From Planctomycetota bacterium (GTDB lineage: Bacteria; Planctomycetota; Planctomycetia; Planctomycetales; Planctomycetaceae): a stretch of 64,000 bases of DNA. Made by a program: the position numbers and the translations under genes. Of this stretch, positions 35,811-44,900 are shown piece by piece. The notes below the pieces were generated by a model. That model saw only the letters and a list, made by a program, of their open reading frames with translations, was not told the DNA's origin and searched no databases. Numbering within the stretch: the stretch's first letter is position 1; every line of letters begins with the position of its first letter. The stretch lies in the NCBI GenBank assembly GCA_022600195.1, contig JAHZKX010000023.1:109860-173859 (forward strand), given 5' to 3'.

Positions 35811-36194
35811 TCAAGTTCCGGATCGTTCATAATGTTGTATTTCATAAGTACCCACGGGGAGTATTTCGCCGGGTATCAATACTTCAAAATCAGTAATATG
35901 AGTCAGAGAGGAATTCCTGATCGAGAATGGGCTTAATATAACATAGCTGCTAACGATTTTTATGGTCTTCTCATCTATGTTCATAAGATAGTAATTTGTA
36001 TGTTGCTGTGCCCAGGGGGGATGGCTTTGCAAAGAGACTTTAAGGAAGTTCTCACCATCCGCTTCGATTAATTTAATGTCACTAATGATCAGGCTATAGA
36101 TCCACTCATGCGTCAGAATAGTTGTGACGACGCAGCCTGCGAAAAAGAGCACAGTCGCAAGAGTCAGCTTGAAGGCAAGGTGTCGATGTTTCAT
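35811..36194 (-). CDS. Unrecognised membrane-anchored small protein
   Basis: I do not recognise this gene (127 residues). MKHRHLAFKLTLATVLFFAGCVV is a signal-anchor with a possible lipobox-like FAGC (Cys20), so the protein may be a lipoprotein. The remainder is a small beta-rich domain. A GTG 11 codons upstream overlaps the stop of the phosphoesterase gene (GTGA) and would give translational coupling; the ATG is preferred for its better signal sequence. It seems to be the last gene of a two-gene unit behind the phosphoesterase. Confidence 0.55.
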   Translation of the reverse strand: MKHRHLAFKLTLATVLFFAGCVVTTILTHEWIYSLIISDIKLIEADGENFLKVSLQSHPPWAQQHTNYYLMNIDEKTIKIVSSYVILSPFSIRNSSLTHITDFEVLIPGEILPVGTYEIQHYERSGT

Positions 36195-36223
36195 AAATCG
36201 TTTAATGCCTTTTTGAAGAAGCT

Positions 36224-38137
36224 TCACTTCAAATCACTCAAGACAAAACAAAAGCGACTTTGATGGCGTTGAAATGGGGTTTCGTCAAGTGCATCGGGAT
36301 TGCCTGCAAGAAAACTGCCCCAGTCTGCAGCCGTGTTCCCCCAGTGTCCGGTTCGTACTTGTCTGAGCGCGGTGTCTCGTGGATCTCGAAGTTCTTTTCC
36401 TTGAAGCTTGAGGAGAGGACTGCTCAGGCTCATGGCGTCTCCCGTTTCGGAAAATCGAAAAGAGAGCGTGTTGGCGATTCCCAAATCCGCCGCCTTGATG
36501 GGAAAGGAATACGCTTTGATCGATTTGGGTGTGAGCTGACCAATCATCTTGCCGTTGAATACGACTTCCACCTTGTCGTTGGGGGCTTTGCGATTTTTGG
36601 TGTTGGAGGTCGCCTTGCCTACAGAAAAGGTAAGCAGGGCGTCCTCCTTGAAACCTGTTGGACCTGAGCCATTGGCAACAACGAACTTTCGAGAACGGAC
36701 CTCACTCGTGGCACTGCTTCTTACCTGGAAGTGGAGATGCCCTTCGGGGAGTGACGTCGAGTCAATCGTTGCAGCGAACAGTGTCCGCAGGAATGGCTGT
36801 CCGATTTTCTGCATCGGTTTCCAGTCAGTGCCGTTGACCGTGTATTCCAGCCTTTCGTCAGGTTGAGGCTGAACCAGATGCGCCCAAACTTCCACGTCTC
36901 CTTTCCAGGCGGCTCCCACGCGATGTGAGACAATGCCGATTCGTTGCCCCAGTCCCTTATAAAAGGCCTCCATCTGCTCGCCTTTGACGCGATAAATCAG
37001 ATATCCCTGTGGAGAGAGATCGGGACAGAGTTGTTGTGCTTTGGGATTCCACCAGCAGCCTGCGAGAGCGCCCCCCGTGCGATAGGGAACGGGTCGTCTT
37101 TTGTGGGCAACAACGTGGTCATCGCCGACGAGTTGAAGTCGCACGTCATGCTGCTGTGCCATCTCAAGAAAACCCGGACAGTGCTGACCCAGATCCGCTT
37201 CGGAGGTGGTCACAACGAATGTTCCCCGAGACCGATGCGCCATATCCTGGCGCATCCATTTTATATGAACGGGCTGCACCTCCAGCGTAGGATACTCCAG
37301 CTTTTTACCATTCACCAGATTCTGTATCTGGCCGAGATGATATCCATAATCCACGGACATGAAATGGATTTTGCCATATTCAAACGAAAAGAAATGCGGC
37401 CCGAGATACTCCCAATACATGGGCTTGGCACAGCGGTGGTCCCCGCGGGGAAACTCGTTGAGTCGATAGGATGAATCCGTATGATCGCCGGCTACGTTAT
37501 AGCAGGGCATCGTCAAGTGGTTCATAATGCCGACATAATTTCGAAAACTGGCGTGACCGGAGGCGGGGGAAGTCACGAGCGCTTTATGAAGATTCAGGAG
37601 ATCGCCGCTGTTGACGATGAAACGGGGTTTCGGAGAGAGCGCGTTGACTTCGTGAACGAAATCAGTCAAACCGGCCACCGATCGGGGATTCGTCGAGATG
37701 TGTGTGTCAGTCACATGCACGAAGAGATATTCGCGCTCGTCGTTAGCCGCCCGCTTGAGTTCAAAGTCGACTTCGGCAGCGAGCGGCTTGTACCAGTTCC
37801 CCCGGATGTCATATCCCGCGGGACGCGTGATGTTGATAAACACCGCACTGGGATGAGGCGAGAGTTTGTAAGCACCCTGCGCATCCGTTTTGACAACGGA
37901 ATATCCATCCGTGACGGAAACTCCTTTGACTCCCGTAATCACTTGATCTGCTCGTAACGCAACGCGTCCGGTAATCATTTGAGGCACCGGCACACCATAG
38001 TTTGGTTTCGGCGTTTTCTTAATCAGAAGCGGAAGCGGATTCGATGGCGTTCCCTCGGCTGCTGCCGGTATTAGATTTGAAACTAGAGCCAGCAGAAAAC
38101 TGATTGCAATACAACCAAGGCACAGAGCCAATCGCAT
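36224..38137 (-). CDS. Secreted metallophosphoesterase-like protein with altered metal ligands
   Basis: Calcineurin-like fold protein of 637 residues. The ATG, 8 bp after CGGAG, gives a signal peptide to about AAAEG. An N-terminal carboxypeptidase-regulatory-like/MetallophosN domain (about 52-125) is followed by the phosphoesterase domain (about 135-360) and a C-terminal MetallophosC-like region (about 370-637). Motif I VTDTHIS (Asp144, His146) and motif II NSGDLL (Asp179) are intact. Motif III reads AGDHTD, where GNHD/E is expected. The next motif reads VVTTSEAD without the usual His, and the last reads VGDDHV instead of GHxH. At least three ligands or catalytic residues are therefore changed, so it may have lost hydrolase activity or use another metal. 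The function is open. Confidence 0.82.
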   Translation of the reverse strand: MRLALCLGCIAISFLLALVSNLIPAAAEGTPSNPLPLLIKKTPKPNYGVPVPQMITGRVALRADQVITGVKGVSVTDGYSVVKTDAQGAYKLSPHPSAVFINITRPAGYDIRGNWYKPLAAEVDFELKRAANDEREYLFVHVTDTHISTNPRSVAGLTDFVHEVNALSPKPRFIVNSGDLLNLHKALVTSPASGHASFRNYVGIMNHLTMPCYNVAGDHTDSSYRLNEFPRGDHRCAKPMYWEYLGPHFFSFEYGKIHFMSVDYGYHLGQIQNLVNGKKLEYPTLEVQPVHIKWMRQDMAHRSRGTFVVTTSEADLGQHCPGFLEMAQQHDVRLQLVGDDHVVAHKRRPVPYRTGGALAGCWWNPKAQQLCPDLSPQGYLIYRVKGEQMEAFYKGLGQRIGIVSHRVGAAWKGDVEVWAHLVQPQPDERLEYTVNGTDWKPMQKIGQPFLRTLFAATIDSTSLPEGHLHFQVRSSATSEVRSRKFVVANGSGPTGFKEDALLTFSVGKATSNTKNRKAPNDKVEVVFNGKMIGQLTPKSIKAYSFPIKAADLGIANTLSFRFSETGDAMSLSSPLLKLQGKELRDPRDTALRQVRTGHWGNTAADWGSFLAGNPDALDETPFQRHQSRFCFVLSDLK

Positions 38138-38236
38138 GTTGTTACTCCGAAGGTATTTATGGAAATTTAAAAAGGTGGTTTTTTGGGGGACACTCACAAA
38201 AGAAAAATTTGGCTGTCTTTTTTATCTGCCTACAAT

Positions 38237-38704
38237 TCACTCATCCAAGGACTGATACAAATTCATGGAAATTGTGTGCAAACCCTCGCTCTCACCTGTT
38301 GTGACAGTGCGGTAAGCATATTTTGCTTCTGGGCTATTTGCAATTAAAAATACTCCGAAGTGAGATATCCACACATCATATTTACTGTCACAAAGCGATT
38401 TCAGAATGATTGTATCTTGACCGCAAGCTGGAACGTCGCGTGGAGCATAGGAATTTGTTTCATATTTAAGCTTTTTCAACTGACTAACCAGAGATCGCAG
38501 ATCTTTGTTCTTACTATCCGTTGAGCGGATAGGAGATTCAGTGGATGGTGCATCTATTTGAATACGACAATCTTCTTTCAGAAATAGTTCAAGAGCAGAA
38601 TTAATAGATTCTGTGTGTTTCTTGGACATTATAACCATTCTATAGGTGGCTAGTGTGCAGAAAACACAAAGGAGAATTACGACAAGCAATACGAATTTTT
38701 TCAT
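38237..38704 (-). CDS. Unrecognised signal-anchored protein
   Basis: No family recognised (155 residues). An N-terminal hydrophobic helix (MKKFVLLVVILLCVFCTLATY, about 4-22) targets it to the membrane or periplasm. The remaining mixed-charge domain has three cysteines (in EDCRI, PACGQ and SLCDS). AAGGA lies 7 bp before the ATG, supporting a real gene. It is followed on the same strand by the phosphoesterase gene after 99 bp and preceded by the SIMPL gene. Confidence 0.6.
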   Translation of the reverse strand: MKKFVLLVVILLCVFCTLATYRMVIMSKKHTESINSALELFLKEDCRIQIDAPSTESPIRSTDSKNKDLRSLVSQLKKLKYETNSYAPRDVPACGQDTIILKSLCDSKYDVWISHFGVFLIANSPEAKYAYRTVTTGESEGLHTISMNLYQSLDE

Positions 38705-38826
38705 TTAAGAATCCTTGGACAGAAAAGTGTATATTGCTTCTCCGAGAATGATCAAAAAAGGTGTCCGGAAAAAAAACGGGAGTCCAAGTCGATTTGAAAA
38801 AATTCCAGATACATTCAGTGCAGCAT

Positions 38827-39606
38827 CTATTCGGGTGACATTTCAAATTCTACCATCACTTCAGCGGAGATGGTGATGAGTCCTGGGGTCACTAAAACTT
38901 TAGCCACTTTGTCCTTATTATCATTCCCTTTCTGGAGTGTTACAAACATCTGGCCTTGTTTATGGGGGCCAATTTTTTCGATTGCTTTTGGTAATCGATT
39001 CCGGTGGAGTACCATCGCTCCACCAAAGCCTGAGGCGTTCCAGTTATGTTCGACATCTTCTTCAATTCGCAGAGGCCCCCCCAATTTCATTTTTGTCAAT
39101 TCTGTCAGATGCTCGGCCTTCTCACGGGCATAGGTCATAGCGAGCTTACGCGCATTAAATTGATGCTCTCGCTGATTGCTGACACGAAATCGAAGACTGC
39201 TTACGTCTGTAAGACCTGCATTGATCGCGTCCGACAAATAGGGTTCGATATTCTTGAATTCTGTCATTCGAATTTTGAACGCACGGACGAATTCAAAAGC
39301 AATCGGTGTTTCTGAACGATTACCATAATCACCATAGTCCGGACTGATATCAAGATCGGTGACCTGCACATCTTGTGCAGCAATGGAATATTTTGTCGCC
39401 AATGGAAGAATCGCCGATGTGATTTCATCATTATTCCGTTTGGCGATGGAGAGATGCTTATCGCGCGTGCGAACGGCAAGATTCAGGATTACCTCGTCTG
39501 GGGCCACCTTAATCTCACTTTTTGCTGTTACTTGGATTGATCGGTGTTCCGCTGCAAGGATAGTTGAGCAACACAGAACAAAAACTGTGACGATTAGCAA
39601 TCTCAT
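38827..39606 (-). CDS. SIMPL domain (DUF541) secreted protein
   Basis: Protein of 259 residues with a signal peptide (to about ILAAEH) followed by one SIMPL domain. Typical features are ISVTAKSEIKVAPDEVILNLAVRTRDK-like opening strands (read here as IQVTAKSEIKVAPDE), the YSIAAQDVQVTDLDISPDY segment and the long helix with NARKLAMTYAREKAEHLTEL. SIMPL proteins (such as E. coli YggE) are periplasmic and linked to oxidative-stress tolerance; their mechanism is not settled. The C-terminal KVLVTPGLITISAEVMVEFEM strand closes the fold. It is monocistronic or leads the next small gene. Confidence 0.88.
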   Translation of the reverse strand: MRLLIVTVFVLCCSTILAAEHRSIQVTAKSEIKVAPDEVILNLAVRTRDKHLSIAKRNNDEITSAILPLATKYSIAAQDVQVTDLDISPDYGDYGNRSETPIAFEFVRAFKIRMTEFKNIEPYLSDAINAGLTDVSSLRFRVSNQREHQFNARKLAMTYAREKAEHLTELTKMKLGGPLRIEEDVEHNWNASGFGGAMVLHRNRLPKAIEKIGPHKQGQMFVTLQKGNDNKDKVAKVLVTPGLITISAEVMVEFEMSPE

Positions 39607-39878
39607 GACGATCTCCTTGGGTTTTGAAATGAAAGGGCGGACTCTCTTATAGTTTGATCTGGAATCCTAAAACTAAAAGAAAACAGGGACCAAAACTATA
39701 TCTAACGAATGCCCTTCTAAGAATTCATCATAATCAACCCATGGTCTTGATTACCACTTTTACTGTCTTGAAAGATCTAAATGTACCAGGTCTCATTGAA
39801 ACGACTTGGGAGGCAAGAGACTCATTTTTGAAAAGCAGGTCAAGCTGACGTTTTTCTGAAATCAAAGCGTTAAGTCAA

Positions 39879-40556
39879 TTATTTTGACCAGACATTTCCG
39901 TCTTGATCGGCAAGGTATGTATTTTTCATACTAAGAATACGGTGATGAAAATCAGGATCATCAATGTTTGTTTGCGGTTGCATCCAGTCTTCTACAAGAC
40001 CAGGCGCCTCTACCACAAAAAGCGATTCTTCAGCAAGCGCTTTCTCATCCAGGTCCTTATAAGTTTTATACACATAATCGAAATCAGGATAGTATTTCTG
40101 GTAAGCCTCTATTAACTCTTTCTTTGATAATCTAATCACAAAGATCGATGTCATACCAGATAAATAGTCGATCTCTTCAGTGAGTTTTCCCTCTGGTGAG
40201 AGATAGACATCTGGCGTTGATCTGTCCCAATCTTCATTTCTGGTTCCATTTTTTGATTGATGATCAGATCGTATTCTCTGATAACGAATGTGCTCACCAA
40301 GAAATGGAAGTAGCCGTACTCTCCAGTTTAGTGTGTCATGATTTGCACTGGTCTCTTGAGACATCAATCCAGAGGGGTATGTCTCGTTATAGTACTTGAC
40401 TGCGAGTGCGATATTCTTGATATATAATTTGGTGTTTATTTTTGCGACATATTTTTTCATTGCCTTATTCCTCTGAGCATCCTGATAAATGATAAACAGG
40501 ATGAAAGAAGAGATGATGACAATGATAGAAATCAAGAAAGAAGCATACGATCTCAT
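39879..40556 (-). CDS. DUF1559-like anchored protein (no prepilin motif)
   Basis: Protein of 225 residues with an N-terminal helix (MRSYASFLISIIVIISSFILFIIY). The following NIALAVKYYNETYP and LNWRVRLLPFLGEHIRYQ resemble the conserved middle of planctomycete DUF1559 proteins, where NL-x-A-x-HNYHD and SWRV-x-LLPYLEQ are normal. It lacks the N-terminal FTLIELLVV prepilin cleavage motif and the typical C-terminal ending, so it would be a diverged or anchored relative. YLADQDGNVWSK closes the protein. The family call is tentative. Confidence 0.55.
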   Translation of the reverse strand: MRSYASFLISIIVIISSFILFIIYQDAQRNKAMKKYVAKINTKLYIKNIALAVKYYNETYPSGLMSQETSANHDTLNWRVRLLPFLGEHIRYQRIRSDHQSKNGTRNEDWDRSTPDVYLSPEGKLTEEIDYLSGMTSIFVIRLSKKELIEAYQKYYPDFDYVYKTYKDLDEKALAEESLFVVEAPGLVEDWMQPQTNIDDPDFHHRILSMKNTYLADQDGNVWSK

Positions 40557-40777
40557 GACATACCTTTCTTTGCTTAAGGCAGTTTGTCAGGTACTAGAAT
40601 ACCATCACTTCCCACTGATTCGCTATCGTTATGTTATATTTATACAACAGAAAAGGGTCAGCAACCGTCTTGAACTTTATCACCAGTGATGAATTATCAT
40701 GTCTGACGTCTCGGTTACATCGGGTGGTGTCTCTATTTGTGGATCGATTGCATTGACATATTTTTAAACGTTTTTCT

Positions 40778-40805
40778 ACCACGAAATTCACGAAAGACAC
40801 GAAAA
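40778..40805. repeat. ACGAAA 9-bp periodic repeat
   Basis: The run TACCACGAAATTCACGAAAGACACGAAAAG has ACGAAA at 40781, 40790 and 40799, an exact 9-bp period. Repeats of this wording are dispersed between genes in many environmental bacteria; only one copy lies in this window. Confidence 0.65.
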
Positions 40806-40993
40806 GAATTGTTGATGTCATATTTGCTTTTCCTGTTCGCTGCGCTTGGCTCGAATTGCATTCAAGCCTCCACTCCTTTTTTAATTGATGTGAGAGCGTG
40901 TGCTGTTTATGCACTTCACTATTTTCAGTTCGGGGTTTCTATTGCTATCGGGTAGAATCTTTGCTTGTGCTTTTCTTGTTTTATTACGCTGGC

Positions 40994-41015
40994 GGGTCGA
41001 CACATGGGTCGACCC
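40994..41015. repeat. GGGTCGAC inverted repeat (hairpin)
   Basis: GGGTCGAC (40994-41001) and GTCGACCC (41008-41015) form a perfect 8-bp stem around ACATGG. The half-sites are themselves palindromic (GTCGAC). It is not followed by a T tract. Confidence 0.7.
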
Positions 41016-41525
41016 CTACTTTTGAGGTTGATTGGTTTTTTATGTGTTTGGTGGACTGGGTTTTTGCTCGTTGGAATCTGACGGCGGCTAGTGCCGATTC
41101 GCTGATGAACCTACCAACTGCGGCTTGCGCTGTTTCGCTTTGTTTTTTGTTAGTTTTGACTTTGGAATATTTTGTGGAAGGGCGTCGGGGTGTCAATGGT
41201 TTATTGTTGCGCGAAGCGTGGTTGATAGCTGTCGATACGTGTTCGAACAGTGGTTCATACGCGTCGAAGCGTGACCGAAACGCATCGATAAAGTACGAGA
41301 CAATGGGAGCCGGTGATGATTTTTCAGGTGAAGAATTTCAAAACATAGGAACTTTTATAGTAGTGAGATCTTCAGTGTTCGTGAAAAGCAGCGCACATAA
41401 AATTCATCGCGCGCGACGCTTATAAACGCATATTCTCGAAGGGCGGGACGTCGTCAAGTTCAGTTTTTTCAGTTGTTGTGTGGGAGATTCCAGACCAGAG
41501 GTCTCTCGCTTTCAGAATTACTAAC

Positions 41526-41557
41526 AAAAAAAGACTTAGAGCAATCTGCCCTAAGTC
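41526..41557 (-). terminator. Terminator of tRNA-Leu
   Basis: On the minus strand GACTTAG ... CTAAGTC form a 7-bp stem around an 11-nt loop and are followed by seven T, starting about 15 bp after the tRNA 3' end. Confidence 0.8.
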
Positions 41558-41571
41558 CTTTGATATAAAAG

Positions 41572-41655
41572 TGCCCAAGAGAGGATTCGAACCTCCACGG
41601 GGATTACCCCCACTAGCCCCTCAAGCTAGCGCGTCTGCCATTCCGCCACTTGGGC
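41572..41655 (-). tRNA. tRNA-Leu (anticodon GAG)
   Basis: Cloverleaf read on the minus strand: acceptor GCCCAAG / CTTGGGC, D-arm beginning TGGCGGAATGGCAGACGC, anticodon stem CTAGC / GCTAG around the loop TTGAGGG with anticodon GAG, a long variable arm (class II, as in Leu/Ser tRNAs), and T-arm GAGGTTCGAATCCTC. The discriminator is A, as in Leu tRNAs. CCA is not encoded. It reads CUC and CUU codons. Confidence 0.95.
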
Positions 41656-41723
41656 TTGTTTTTAAGTCAGTTCCATCAGCCTATACAGATGAGTGGAAAC
41701 TGACTCAATGCCGAGGATTTCCC

Positions 41724-41751
41724 AGTATAACAATCCGGGGTAGGCCATCAA
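41724..41751 (-). promoter_or_regulatory. Promoter of tRNA-Leu
   Basis: On the minus strand TTGATG (-35), a 16-bp spacer and TATACT (-10) lie about 70 bp before the 5' end of the tRNA. Confidence 0.55.
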
Positions 41752-41952
41752 GGGAATTGGATGGCAATCTCAGGGTTAAAATACCGGGATTTTGGGAAAT
41801 GCACCTGTTATGCGTTTAAACTTCCCCTCCCGTAAAATCGTCATTTTTTGTAAACTACCGAACATCGTTGATTGCTGACCCCGGTGAATCTCAGTCTGAG
41901 ACTGAGCAGGGGTCGCCAGTTTCGCGCTGCTTTATTCGTACAAGGATGTCCG

Positions 41953-44900
41953 ATGTTGTTTGATCTCCGAGGAAACCACAAAACACAGACGCGCTCTACT
42001 TTCAGATGTCTACTGTTTGTGGCCAGTTTCCTCCTCGTTTCACCGTCTCTTTTTGCAGACACATTACCTACGCCTGCAGGTTCGCCTCTTCTGAATGATG
42101 CGAATTTGAATGATGTGCAGTTTCTGGGATCAAAAATCGGCTGGGCGGTTGGCGACCGGGGAGTCATTCGCAAAACCGAAGATGGCGGACGGACCTGGCA
42201 GTTCGTCGCCAGCCCCGTACAAAGTCCTTTAAGGCATATTTGTTTTCTGACGAATCAGATTGGTTGGATCGCGGGCGGCGGTACAGCCGCCTATGGTCAT
42301 TTGAATCAGGGAGTGCTACTGTTCACAAAGAACGGGGGCAAGACCTGGCAAGAGCTGGTGCAGAAACGTCTGCCGCGCTTGCATTACGTTCGATTTTTTG
42401 GTGTGAATGAAGGCGTGGTCGTTGGCGATGCTTCCGTTCAACATGCAACGGGCGTTTTTAAAACCACCGATGGCGGCAAGAGTTGGCAGGATGTCGTTGG
42501 TTACGAATCGGTGGGATATCGGAGTGCCGCCTTTTTTGATGTGAATACCGGAATCGTTGCGGGCACACAGGGACGGTTGACTCTGGTAGGCGGCGGTGCC
42601 GTTTTGCCTCCCCGCTTTCCGCCTCAGGGATTGCGTGGTATTCGGGATGTCAAGCTGCCGATGAGATCGACCGGCTGGATGGTCGGCGATGGTGCCTTAT
42701 TAAGAAAAACCGAAAACAATGGCGTCGTCTGGGAGATGCCACAAACCGCGCTGCCCGATTCGATCAAAGACTTTTTTGATTTTCAGGCCGTCGAAGTTCG
42801 CGGAGATCAAGTCTGGGTTGCTGGCGATCCGGGTTCCATCATCTGGCATTCTACAGACCGGGGGAGAACGTGGCGCCAGCAATGGACCAGTCAAACCGCG
42901 CCGCTGTCAGCAATCCATTTTGTCGATGACCAAAACGGGTGGGCTGTCGGGGCACTGGGAACAATTTTATCAACGAAGGACGGCGGTCAGACGTGGCGTT
43001 CGAATCACGCAAATCCCCGTCGTGTCGCGCTCATGTGCGTGCATGCTCAACCCTCGCAAATCTCGTTTGATATGTTAAGCAAATATGCGGGCGATCAGGG
43101 TTACCGGAGTCTCGTCGTATTACCTGTTCGCCGAGATCTGGGGCCGGACGGCCAACCGCATCAGGATCTGGATTTGCGATTAAACGAATCGGTGACCAGT
43201 GTGGGTGGTTCAGTGGGAACACTGGATTGGCGGTTTCCCGTTCAGATTCCCGAACTGGAACAGAATGCCGATCGTTTGATTGAGGAGTGGAATCGACATA
43301 CGGAAGGTCGGCTGGCTTCAGTCACCCTCAGTCGCTTTGTCGCACAACTGCGCACCTGGCGGCCTGAGGTGCTTATCATCGATCAGCCTGTCGGAAAAGA
43401 CGCCGCCTCGACACTGGTGAAAGATGCCATGATGCAGGCGGTGCGTTATGCATCCGATTCAACACGTTACATTGAGCACCGCGAACAGGCGGGGCTTGAA
43501 GCGTGGAAAGTCAAAAAAGTCTACCTGCGATTACCGCCGGGAAGCTCCGGACAGGTCTCGGTTGAGGCCGATGAATATCTCACACGACTCGGCATGACGG
43601 CTTCAACAGCCGCAGCTTCAGGAAAACTGATTCTGGGAAAAACGCTTGTTTCTGAGGAAACGCGCAGCGTCTACCGTTTGATTGATGTCAATCAGGTCGA
43701 GGGCTCAAACCAGCAGCCGACCATCAAGGGGGGAACTCTGTTTGCCGGGATCGGAATCGCCCCCGGGTCCGATGCGCGACGGGATCTGTTTCCTATTAAT
43801 GCTGCCGACGAAGCACGCAATCGCAAACTGGCCGAACGTCAGCGGAACATCAAGGCGTTTGCCAAAAAGCTGATCGGCGATCCTCAATTTTCCGCACAGT
43901 TGATGTCGCACCTGAAGACGATTACACAAGGCCTTTCCCGTCGGCAGGCCGCTTTGCAACTGGAACAGCTGGCACAGCAATACATTGCCAATCAGGATTT
44001 AGTAAAAGCGGAAGCCACGAATCAGGAACTGGTAGAACAATTTCCGAATGAACCAGAGGCCGTGCAGGCCATGTTATGGCTGTTTCAACTTTGGTCCAGT
44101 GAAGAAGTTGCCTGGCAGAGAAGCCGTCAGGTGCCCGTAGAACGTTCGCGTTCGACAACGAACCCCACACAGGCAAAGAGCAGAGTACAAAACGCATTTC
44201 AATTTACTCAGCAGCAGCCCTCTCCCTTATTGGATACAGTGAAACAGGTAGGACAAATCAATACGGGTGCCCGTGACAATTGGCGCACGCAAACCGCCGA
44301 GAACTGGAAGAAGCAGGCGCTGGCCGCCGTCAACTGGTTCGAGAAATATGCCCCTGCGTTTTTGGAATCACCGGAAGTTCAAATTCCATTGGCGTCTTTG
44401 TATCGTATGATCGGGTCACATGGGAAATCGGATGAAATCTTTCGTGCCTTGCATGGGCCCGCCTCGAATGCATCCTGGAAAAATATTGCCAAAGCAGAAA
44501 ACTGGTTGCTGCGTCCTTCGAGTAGTCCGCCTCGCCCGGTTTATCTGTGTCGTTTTACCAAAACGCGACCTTTGCTGGATGGATTACTATCCGATGAATG
44601 CTGGCAAGATGCAGATGAGCTTCGGCTTTCAGAAAAACCATTGACACTCGAAGAGAAACAAACTGAAACGGGACGCGAAAACTTAAACCGGCCTTTTGTG
44701 TTATTGTCCTACGATAAGGAAAACCTGTATATCGCCGCCAGCATTCCCGTGAAAGCGGGTTTGAATTATCCGGCGGTCCCCGATGCAGGACGCACGTATG
44801 ATGCCGACTTGAAATTACATGATCGGCTTTCGTTTGCGTTTGATATCGACCGAGATTACACAACCTATTATCAGATGGAAGTGGACCATCGCGGCTGGAC

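Larger units (their letters stand above)
40557..41525. other. Gene-poor, T-rich stretch with repeats beside tRNA-Leu
   Basis: Almost 1 kb without a gene I can support. The longest open frame (about 175 codons, plus strand, near 40898-41425) opens with GTG, has no Shine-Dalgarno, and has Cys/Phe/Leu-rich, low-quality composition. The stretch contains an ACGAAA periodic repeat and a GTCGAC hairpin, listed separately. It lies on the 3' side of the tRNA, the usual place for integrated or decayed DNA. I found no copy of the tRNA 3' end that would mark an attachment site. Confidence 0.5.

Noticed and set aside
40898..41425. Open frame of about 175 codons on the plus strand
   Set aside because: GTG start without Shine-Dalgarno, Cys/Phe/Leu-rich composition, no domain; more likely non-coding T-rich DNA.
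41478..41819. Open frame through the tRNA-Leu gene
   Set aside because: It reads the antisense of the tRNA (RGFEPPRG... pattern) and is a known type of false gene.
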